A stretch of 64,000 nt of DNA from Centroberyx gerrardi (lineage: Eukaryota > Chordata > Actinopteri > Beryciformes > Berycidae), in the NCBI RefSeq assembly GCF_048128805.1, contig NC_136013.1, positions 6,952,102 through 7,016,101 on the forward strand, in the 5' to 3' direction. The notes beneath the pieces are model-generated. The model did not search any database. It was not told where the DNA came from and saw only the letters and a program-made list of their open reading frames with translations. Positions 1-12,000 of this stretch are shown one piece after another; position 1 is the first letter of the stretch; every line of letters begins with the position of its first letter. A program made the position numbers and the translations under genes.

Positions 1-2960
1 AGTAGTTTCTGGTGGGTGCTCTCGATTTCCTCTCGGACCTCAGAAAAGGCCTTTCTAGCTGCGTTCAGAGTCTGGTGGGCAGGGTCGGCCTCAGGGAGTT
101 TTTGACAGAGTTCCTCCATCAACAGCAGCCTCTTCTCACAGATGGACTGGGGGCCCTTTTCCCTAAAGAAGGTCTAAAGAAAGACAGCACAGTCTATTTA
201 CTTATATTAGAATTGGTATTGTAGGCATCCTGGTGGGTCAGTGGGGTCAGTGGGCACACCATGTACACAAAACATCATGGGTTTGATTCCAGTTTATGAA
301 AAAACAAGTGTGCTAGCGCTTTCTAGTTGCTCGGGTAGAGCGGTGAGTTGGGGCATGTGTATGACTGGAGTGTCTGTTTCTTATTTTTAGATACATTTGG
401 TTGATATGGCAATAAGTTATTGGACCTTGAAAGCTGAATCTTAACAGATGGAAAGAAGAGACAAGTGCTACTGAATGAGGATAGCAATCACAAGCCAGTG
501 TTGAAAAGATCTATTTCCTTGACATTGGAAGAACCTCATTTCTTTTGGATTAAGTAAATCAAAATCTTCCCATGCAACTACAGAGCACTGAATCTGCATT
601 GAACTCTTTCACAGTCAATTAATCAATACAACGAAATCCAGCCAGCCAGCCACTCTGTGCTCACCCTGTGCTCCTTGACGAGTCTCTCGCTCCCCATGCC
701 AGCCAGGTGGCGGTTCTCCCTGGTCACCTCCGCCTGGCACTCCTGCAGAGACACCATGAGCTTGCTCCTCTCCACCTCCACTTTCAGGTGCAGGAGGTGA
801 AAGGGGGCGTCTGTCTGAATGTCCTGGAAGAGGAGAAATACAGGCATACAGGGTCAGATTCACAGCAATGCATCATTTGTGTTTGTTTTTAAGCAACATT
901 TTGGCTAAAAAGTGCTATACAAATATAGTGTTATTAGTAGTAGTAATAAAAGTATTGTTGTTGTGGTTAAATGGAATACCAGTTTATTTAAAAAAAATAA
1001 ATAAATAGACCAGCAAGAAATAATGACGTGTGACTTCAAGTGTGGCATAAGTTCCAGTGGTGAAATATAATATCATTATTATTACATTATACATTATTAG
1101 ATTATGTATTATTTATAGCATGTATTATTATTAGTTATTTAAAGCTGCACTAGGCAAGATTTTTAGGGTAAAAATACAGTCTTATCAGCCTAAATCACAA
1201 TGTGGGCCTGCAACAGAGAAGAGCGTCACATCACCTCAATTGAGACCCCTATTTGCCCAAATGAAATTTTGGGGTCAGGTATGGACACAAGGTACAGAAG
1301 GTAGTGCCCAATCAAGAGTTAAGAGTGAAATACAAACCATCTTCTAAATAGCAGCAAGCAAGCGCTCCATCAAGTGAAAACTGAACTCATCAGCATTAGA
1401 GGTTTTGCTTTCCTCGTCCCTTTGGTGTCCTTTGGTATAAAGCATCACAGACTGGCCGGGTTGGTAAATATGAGTGTGCTGTGTGCAGTTTACTGACGTC
1501 AAGTTATATGATATCAGGATATTGAAGTCAGAATTTTTCAAACTGTTACCCCTCGCTGCCATTTGGCACCACCAATGTGTGAAGTTGCCTAGCGCAGTCA
1601 TGGGACCAACCTTCCAGTGTTTGTGCAGCTTCCTGACAGTTTCCTGCAGAGACTGCTGCTCCTGCTCAGGCAGAATGTCTGTCAGCTCATCACAGGCCTT
1701 CAGGAAGGCATTCAAGACCCGCTGGTCCAGCTGACCAAAGAACTCCTGCAAAAAACACCAAGTCATTTTGTGTCACACGCTCCACAGGATCAGTCACCTC
1801 TCATCCCCATGCATTCTCCTCATTCTCTGGTTTAGGGAATGCTACAGCAACCATTTTTCTGTTGTATTTTTCCACTGGCATACTGAGAGAGTGTGATCTT
1901 GTTTGTTTAGAGAAGACATGTACAAATCTCTATGGTACAAATACATTGTGTACTGGCACCAGCACACTTTTACCATACTCATACTGAGACAAACTGTGCA
2001 GAAACCATAATGGTGAAACATACTGTACTGTGCAGAATGGGTAGTAAATGGTATACGCTTCAGAGGTGGAAAAGGACAAGGATGAGCCATTTTCTTACTG
2101 TATGTTTCTTGAGCAGCTCCTCTGGGTTGCCTCTCTCTGTCAGACAACTCTGTGCCATCTTGAGAACCTTCTCCAGCTCCACCCGAGACTCCTCAAACCT
2201 CTTCATGAGGCTGCTGTTGGCCTCTACATGCTTCCTCCACTCTGTAGATTCCTTTATCATGGCCTAAAAACACATAGCAATCTTTTTGTTTATGGAATTC
2301 TATTCCTTTTTTTGCTAATTTGAATGTATTATTCCAAACCTGCCTTGCCACCTGTACATGATGAGGAGTAAATCCTATTACTAGTGTTGGTAATGCTGAG
2401 TAAATCCTATTACTTATAATATAATAGTAATTACTTAATCCATTTTCAGAAGAACATCACATCTCAATACTGATTGCAAAGATCATCTCTGTAATAAACA
2501 GTGGTTTTAAAGCAGAATGCTAGGTGTCACTGTAAATAAGAACTTGTTACTTAAACTGTTTGGATGAATAAAGGTTAAATGAAAACAGGATGTGCACTAA
2601 CATAACCCTCCTGTACTGTAAAGCAGACAATGTGACGTACCTGTGAGGAGGACTGCAGGTCTGCTACTCTTTTCTGCAGAAGAGCCATGTCCATGTGTTG
2701 GAGGGTCTTACTGCTGTCCAGAATTTTCTGAATGCTCTGGTGGTTCCTCTCTATCACTGTCAGACACTTCTTGCAGCTGTGCGTGAAGGTCACCAGCTCC
2801 TGCAGTATTCAAATGACAGGTAGGGTGTTAGCCCTCTATTAATATCTTGAGGCTATGTCACTTATGTCAAAAAAGCATGTTTCAGCTGAAAATGACAAAT
2901 GAAAAATGCTGGATATTTCATGCAATTTTATGGAAAAAAATGTATGTATGTATGTATGTC

Positions 2961-3001
<41 letters not shown>

Positions 3002-6000
3002 TTTTTTTCATAAAATTGCATGAAATTTTCAAAATAGTTACAAAGTGCTTTGCAGACAATAAAACAAACACATAAAAGCAAATAAGATACACTTTAAAAA
3101 TTCAGCTATCAATTAAAAACAAAGGAAAAAGGAATATGGAAAAAGGAATAAAACAGATGAGTACAACAGTCACAAAATAGGTAAAAAAAACAAAATAAAA
3201 GTCACAATAAAACTGTTTTAAGAGGTGACTTGAAAGATGACACTGCCCCTCAGGCATCATATTGAAACTCTTGTCGAAGTCACCTGGCATTTCTGTTTGA
3301 AGTCTCTGGGGCCCTCGGAGTCCCGGGTGCTGGTGATGCGACTGGCCTTCTCCAGGGCCTGGTAGAAGCCGGTGATGTTCTTCTCCATTTCTTCCAGTTG
3401 AGGAAGGAGCGACTGGGACTCCCTCAGCAGAGGCAAACATCTCTCCCTCACCTGATTGGAGGAGAGCATGTTGATGAATAGGGCCGCACAATGTTTCAGT
3501 ACACCTTCATTTATGGTTCAAAACGTTAAAGAACAAAGTCATGTTGGAGCAGAATAGAGAGCAGGCTAATTTTTATCTATCTCTTCTTTTTTCTTTTAAC
3601 ACCACTGTGCCCATCATTAAGTGGTCATTAATTCCACTGGAGAAAACAGACACACACTAGGGTTAGACCGATATGTTGCTTTTCGGATGCATCGACAAAC
3701 TGACTCTGGTTTTCATTAGTCTTGGTTTCATTGGAGAGTTTATGTCCAGTGGTCTAAATGCTGTTTCAGAGGCTTTTCCACCCTGTCAATAATACAATTC
3801 TGGGGGAAACATTGGATACTTGGAAATTTTTGGTGCATAAAAATGGTCAAATTTAAACATATTTAATATCAGCAAAAAAAAAAATCAACTATCAGTAGCT
3901 TCAATACAAAGGTATCAGTATCGGGTAGGGATGGGAAAATATATCTAAATTCAATATATCGCAATACAACAATGTGACAATATGTATCGCGGGGCAGAGA
4001 AATGAATCACGATATTAACTTCATTTTATTAAATGAGATGGCTTGCCCAGCACAATCACAATCCCAAGATCTCCATCGAAAGTATATTGTTTACACTTTG
4101 TAATGACATTTTCTAAATTGTTGTTTACATTCTAGCAAGGCAATGCCATTGCTAGAAAGGTTTGTGGCTCAGAATTAAACATAATTCTGCACAGTCATAC
4201 TTTGTTGTCCTTGAACTTTTATTTATTACATCTATATATCATATTGCGTATCGAATCGCATCATGAGATAAACATATCGTCTCATCCCTAGTATCAGCCT
4301 TGAAAAACCCATAACAGACAAACCCTAACCAACATACACACGCACATACACACACACACACACACGCACACAGCTAGGAGAGGGAGAGAGACAATCTGAA
4401 CAACTGGATGTTGAGATGGACACACCTTGCTCAGTTGCTCTTTGATAGAGGCCATCACAGCCAACATCTGTGAGACCTCGTCCTGTGGGGTGTCTTTGGT
4501 CAGGAGCTGAGCTGTACGGCTGGCCGCCTTACAAGCTGCTTCCATAGCTGGCACTTTGTGCTTGATCTCCTACAGAAGTAGAGAGATACAATGGTTTTTC
4601 AGGTGGGTGTGTCTATGTAAATAGTTTGATGAAGCATAAAAGCAGAGCAACATTTGATTAAGTGTCATGGAAAGCAGAACAGAGATGAGAAATTAGTCTA
4701 ACTTGTGAAAGAGAATGCAGACGCAGCCAATTAAAATGCACGGCAAAGTGAGGTAGATGCAGGGATCGGGTATAATGTGAGTTCAGCATGTTTTGCACGA
4801 CTGCCTAGACGTGTTTCTTAGCTCCATCAAGAGAAAGTCTATCATAATGTATCGATGCATCACCATTCAGTGTGATGGTTTCTGAGGTGAGTGTGTATGG
4901 GGTGTATTTGAGTGTATGGGGTGCGTACCTCAACATCTTGAACAAACGTTCTGACGTTCAGGAAAGACACTTGGACAGGAGCAGTCATCTTCTCATTGGT
5001 TGCATCCATGAAGATTTTCAAGGTATTAATTCCTTCTTGGTAGTCTTGCCTCAACTTATCTACCTCATCTGCTCTTGCATACTGCCATTGAAACAGAAGA
5101 AGAGAACAGAATACAGTGACTTGTTTTCAAAATTTGAGTTGTCAGTGTAATACAAAGCATCATTATAGGTGAGTCGATTTTGGTGGTATATTTGCTGTTA
5201 AAAAAAAAGATTCATTTACATGTTTGACTTTGACAAACAGCTCCCTCCATCTCCCGTTGAGAAGAAGAAGCTGCTGCTTCAGATCGCGCGAGACTGTTTC
5301 ATCGCAAGTCTCGATGAGGAAGTTCCCAGCATCGTTCATGTCCATGTGCTGCTGCATCCAGTGAGAGAGGTTCCGGAAAAAATCCTAATGGAAGAGAGGA
5401 AAACAAACAACGTAGTCGATTAACACTGTAGAATCAATTGTTATAGCTTTGAGGGGCCGTCCATTAATATCTACTTCAGTGATAAGATATCACACTAGAA
5501 CAGTGGTTCTCAACGTGGGGTCCGGGGACCACCAGGGGTCCCTGAGGAGGTTCCAGGGGGTCCCCAGCAAATTGATGAATTGTTAAACTTCACCGTTATT
5601 TCATTTACAAGAAGTTAACACTTAGAGAATGTAGAAGAATGACTATTTTGATCATAGTTTCTTATTTCTCTACCTATGTCATAGAACTCTGGACAAATTC
5701 ATAACTAACAATAAAAATATTCTCAGATTTGGGTCTGAGAGACAAAATCTCATCAAATGGGGTCCATGGCCCTAATGTGGACTAAATTAGGGGTCCTTGA
5801 TATGAAAAGGGTTGAGAATCACTGCACTAGAATACACATTTTTAAAGGTATCGTTGCTCTATTCCTTTTAGAAATTTGATAGAAACTGAAAAGGAAACAT
5901 CACTCAATTTAAGAATTCATATGTTTACTGCAGTCTAAGGCAGAACAAGCAAGCATGCAGGCATGGGTAGCTTCCTAATACTGTTTAGCAGCTCAAATAC

Positions 6001-9000
6001 ATGCCGTACATTACAAAAACAGTTTATAATCATGAGTATTATAAACTTCTACTTACACGTTTGGCGTTCTCCGACTGGTTAAGCATCTGCTCAGCGTCCT
6101 CCAGCCAGGCCTGCAGAGCTGCCACTGTGCTACTGTACTTCTCCCAGTTAGAGATCACCTCCTCCAGCATGCTGCGAACACTGCGCACCTCCACAGCCAG
6201 GTTCTTCCACTGAGCCGTCGCGTCACTGAGGAACTTACTCACCCCCTCTCCTTCATCAACTGAAAACAAAGCATGGGATGAGTTAGCCAATCTGGGATTC
6301 ATCCTGAACACACTGGTCAGTTTAGTGAGATGCAGCTTTGGTATCAGCTAGGGAAAAACTAGTATTTGATGATGTCTGCAAATCATTCAGTTTTACGGTT
6401 GCTCCAATGTTAAGTGAAAATTATCATGCCAAAATAGCATTCCAAGTACTGCGAATATTGTTATTGTTTCATGCAGAATGTGATAATTTTTCAGTTCTAG
6501 GGTGTTAGAAGTACAGCATGTTAGAAAAGAAAAGTACAGCCCCACACTTTTCACAGTAGGAAATGGCTCAGGAGACAGGCAGAGCTATGGTATCAAGGAT
6601 TAATCAAAGAACCACTAAACCGCAACCAATCATGGCAGTTGGAAAGCATTCCATCCATCCATTAAAATTTAAATCTGTCAAACTGTCTTTGGACTTACCT
6701 CTGTTACAGGTCTTAGACCCTGTAACATGAAATCGATAATTAGACTGTTTACTATGAGCCCAAACCAAACAATACATTTATCAAACGGGGCTAAAAAAAG
6801 AAAAAGAGTCTTACTTGAACTATCAGACTTTACATAGACCTCTGCAGCTTGCTTGAGGGCTTTGAATATTATCTCATACTGCTCAAAGAACCTGTGGCCT
6901 TCAATGAATGACTGGAATGGAAAGAGAAACATGAAAATACAGATGAAATAGTTTGGTAGACACAGTGCAATAAATGGTTATAAATATAGACACATATAGC
7001 AATTCCAACTCACAATGTAGCTTTGCAACAGGAGTTCGACTGAGTCCCGTCGGCCATATTTGATGATCCAGGACTTGAGCTTTGACTCAGCCAAGATAAG
7101 AAATGCCATCAGACGATACTTCATTTCCCAGAATTCCAGTTTGATCAAGTGAGCATAAGACGACGTAGACACAAAATTGAACCTGCAGGTCGAAGCAAAT
7201 GGTCAGTAATAATTCAATTTTTCCTTTTGATTTTGCAAGAGGTGTAGAACTGGCAACACCAAGCTCCAAAACCCATTTTATTTTATGCAAAAACAAGGAA
7301 ACAACAACAACAATACATTTTTAGTAAAACAAGTGAAAAAATTCTGCCAATGGGATGAGGTAATTCCACTTGTTTTCAATGCAGTTTCACTTGTTTCAGT
7401 AACTTTGTAAAAGAATAAAATCTTGACAGAAGTGAATTTGCACTGGAAACAAGCAAAATTATCTTACTCCAATGTCAGATTTTTTCCACTTGTTTTAAGA
7501 AAAAGAAGATTTTGAGACTCAGTGATACAGTAGATATAACTCATCCCAAGACGTCATTTGATTATTCCCACAAAGGTCTTACCGTTCAGCCATGTCTTGG
7601 AGCTGTTCAGGTGGGACAGGTACCCCATTCACTGATCTGTCTCTGTGGATCTGCTGGAAGGTCTGCCTGTGCGATTCCAAGTTCTTTAAGACCTCCTGCA
7701 ACATTCAAACACATAACATTATGCCCACATAGGCTTCCATGTATACCTGTCTAAAAATAATACGGCATCTAAAACTCATTGACGGCTTGACACAAAGGAC
7801 CAACTCTCATTACCTTATGCTGCTCTAGTTTTCTGTGAATAACATTGGCTGTCTCCTCGTGTGCATGTTGGATGGGAATGTCCTCTCTCAGAGCAATCTC
7901 TGCCCTATGAAGCCAGGCTCCAATCACTCCCAGAGGACCGGGCAGGGACTTGTCCAGATAGATGTGCCAGTCCAGCAGCTGTAACAGACATCCATTAGAA
8001 CCAATACTACACTATCAAAGCAGGGTCCCACCATTGAGGAGGCTGCGCCGATCAAAACGTTTCCACATGTTTTCAAGCATTCAGCCCACAAAAGAGTTTT
8101 ATGCCAGTCTAGACAAGCTGTGGATGTCCAGAGGAGCAGTCTGCCCACCGAACAAAACCTCCTCTGTTCCCCTCTCGTCCCCTCTTAACAAACTCTAATT
8201 CAAAGGCTTGCGCCCCACTGAACATTTTATTGCAGCCAATGAAGAGAGAAACCCTGAGTCGTGCTTCTCTCATTATGATAGCTTTCAGTTCTGGGATGAG
8301 AGTCTGCTGTGCTGCGTTTCCAGCAAAAGAAAAAAAGCATAATACTGAATGAAAAAGAATGACATATTAATAACTCATTTTTTGATTTGTTCAATTTAGT
8401 TAATAATCATAATTAAGCCTGATTTCTTTCTTTGTGGCCTACAAATTATGTATGTTGTTGCACAGGGACATGCAATACAATCACACTCACCCGGACAGAC
8501 ACGCGGTCCCAGGCCTGTTTGACTAGAGCTTGGTCCACAGACAGCTTGCCGTCCCTCTGGACCGGCAGCAGCAGCGGATCTGTCTGCTTTTTCTTCATCT
8601 CATACTGCACACGGAAGCTCTTGAATGCCTGGAATATAAAAGAATGAAGGGAGAAAACATATAGTATGAGTTGATTAATGTTTTATGTCAAAAGCAGAAT
8701 GTTATGTAAGTGTATTTTGTCCCTGTAAGACTGACTCACCTGGTACTTGTCAGTGAGGTTTCCCTCTGCTCCTTGGGCCCGCAGCACATCTCTCTCCAGC
8801 TGCTCTAGAAATACCTTCAGCTCTCTCAGCACCTTCCGCTCCTCTCTCTGCCAGAATCAGGGAACAGACAGCGTGGAGTCAAGGTAACAAACCAATTCTA
8901 ATTCTTCTAATTCTTCAAAATGTTCTAATTAATATTCTAATTAGTATCTTGAGAAACTCACACCAAACTGACATTCCAGAAACATCACAAGAAGTAAGAT

Positions 9001-12000
9001 TACAGGAAAAAAAAAACACGCAGTTAGATTGAGAGGAATAAAAACCGGGTTACCCCGCTTGGATATTAACAGTTTAGAGGAACACACAAAGCCAGCCTCA
9101 ACATTTTGTGCACAGATTAGTTTTGGAAGCAGAGAGGGGCATGGACACTAAAAATATCCTCTTCAAATGTCTGGTTAAATTTGTTAATTTAGTGACACAT
9201 ACCTCAAGCATTTGCTCTATATCTTGGGGACCAAACTATCCAGGAAAGCAGCAAGGCACACAGAGAGATGCAAACACAGCACAAAGAGGCGTTAGAACAG
9301 CAAGGAAAAAAAAGAGCAAAATGGAGGAGAGAAGGATGAAGGTGAGGTGGGGGATGCACTCCAAACAGACAACACGCAGTGCAATGACATGGACTTACCT
9401 GTAGCACTGGAACTGAGAGTGCAAAAGTTGGAATTGAGCCAAGAAGCAGCTTAATATGTACAAAAAAATTGAATAGATGGAGAAATGAAATGAGTCTATG
9501 ATGATGGAAACCATAATGATGGTGATAATATTATTCATGAGTTCATGCTATGGTGAATTCTGATTCATGAGAGCTTTATTTGGTGTAATGACAAATATGA
9601 TGAGCTGCAAGCACAAGCACACAACAATTAAGCACAGCTATAGCAGGTTTTCATTAAGCATATAACTACCATCTCTGATTTAAATATTGTAATTCTCTAA
9701 GGATGGTGATACACTAGAGAATTTTTGGGCAATGTAGATGGGCAACAATCCCCACAACTTGCATCAAAATAACGCACAGACTTAAATATTATTCAAATAT
9801 TTAAAGGAAACAAGATGCACCTATGCGATTAAAGCAACAATGACAAGGCAACTCCTTGGGCACTGTTGCCCATCAGTTTCCCAAAAGAGCTGCCCTATGT
9901 AACACTGCCTTAAAGGAACAAAATATATACAGCAGCAGAAAGTTTAAAGGAGATACCTCATCCTGCTGTCCGTCAGTCTCAGAGTGGTGAGGGTTTGGGT
10001 AGTGCTTCAGGAACTGAGCCACATACGTCATGATGGATTTCTCATCCGGCTTGTCTACATCCACATCTACAGAGCAACACAAAGAGAGTCTGATGCACCG
10101 GAGGAAACTCTAAAGGATGACTGTACTGTAAGTTAGCTGATCTGAACAAGTGATGCAAATGCTTTCTTTTGCCTCCAAGAATCAGATCAGCCATCACTTT
10201 TGGCATTAAGTCAATATGACACAGAGGATAAATTTAATAATTCCCTCAGGCCTGGTGACAGCTAATTATAGATATCTACTTTCATCTCCATCCTTGACCT
10301 GATCTTTCTAGAAATCAGGGTCAAGCTAAAAGCAGAGGCGTTTCAGTGCAGCTCATTGTGTAATAAAGCCTCACGACTCTGCTCCCTCCAGACAGGACTG
10401 CAGAGCCACTGCAGACTGCTTCACTTCCACAGACTAAAACTAGGAGCACGAGTAAACACCGAATCATAATCCTCTGAGGAGTTTCCCTGATCTCTTCAAC
10501 ACATACACATACTGTGAGAATCATGGTTCAGCATTGACTGAAGGAGTAATACAATTTACTTCTATATAAGTTGTAAAATATATCTGTTTAATAAATTGTG
10601 TTCACTGCTATTCTGTCGTCAGCATCATTGGAATTCTTAATGGAAACAGTACGAAAGGTAAAGAGCACCTTCCGCATCCAGAAGACGAGGAATGCCCAGC
10701 TCATTTTCCGCCAGTGCAAATGCCTCCTCCAGGTTCTCCCTGTTGCTCCTCCTCCGCACTACCTCCATGTCCACCAGGTCTGGCCTGATGGCGTGGACCA
10801 CAGATTGGAACGCAACACCACTGCGCCAACTGGGACCAAAGTCCTTCACCTCGATGCCATGACGCCTTAGAAACATACATGCAAGCATTTTCATTTAGCA
10901 GACTCATAGAACATCATGTAAACATAGAAACCTTCATACTGTAACACAACAAACCCTTATCTATATTATGTATTATGTATATCTATATCATTATGTATAT
11001 CTATACCTATATCCATATACATGTTGCAATAACGGGCCAAAGAAACCTAGAATTTAAAATGTATGAACAACACAGCAGCAGCAACTCTGAGTAAGTGACG
11101 TACTTGGCTGCAGTGCACTGCACCCATCGGAGCAGGGCCCTCTTGGCGTTGCCCTGGAATTTGTTGACCACCTTCCTCTTCATGGGTGGGCTCCCTGTCT
11201 CAGAGCTGGCCATACTATCCACAGAAGAGTTGCTGTTGGACAGGGCCTGGAGGGCTGGCAGGTTACTGGTTAACTCCTCAATCTAAAAGAGGAGCAAGAG
11301 CAAAAAGAAAGAAGAGGTTACACCGTGACCGTGGCGACATGAGAAAGTAACGTAATGGTAAAGATTTCTTCTATCTGTCTCGCACTACATACTGTTTTGA
11401 AGTGGCAAAGATTCAGATTGGATCAAAATTATGTAACAAAAAAAAAAAATGTTATACAGAAAGTTCCCAATGTGCAGGGTGGATTCGTAGGGCAGCCACT
11501 CACCTTGATGTGAGCATAATTATGAGTCAAACTCAGATAATTAGGTACATCAGATTTGATGTATTACCTGGAAGTAGAGGATGATGGTCCATATCAACCC
11601 AAGGACAATTGATGGTCGACCATCTGCGATGTCAGTGGCATGAATGTTAACTAGTTTGATCTGAAATAAAAGCAGAGGATTACTCAGAAGTGGGATATGC
11701 AGGAAATTTGAAAGTGAGAATTTATTGTCTCCCCTGAATTGCCTTCTGTCTGAATGAATATTATGAATATTAGATTTTTTTTTCCTCAGTGTCATCAAAG
11801 TCAGCTCTTTGATGAAGCTAAGTACTGTAGTTATGAGGCATCCGTATAGCCAAAGCAAGGGAGGCAGAAACAGCCATGGTGAACATAGAGAACAGTGAAC
11901 CAGAAGGAGAACAGAAAAGAGAAAAGAAATGTGTTCAACTAGCCATCAAAGGAAAAGCAGATGTACTATAGCACTGCAAATCTTGCACTGGAGAATTGCC

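Noticed and set aside
9399..9412. A 14-nt version of the syne1 linker exon using the acceptor CACTCTCAG
   Set aside because: It breaks the reading frame; the 51-nt version using the acceptor at 9450-9451 keeps frame and resembles the human linker.
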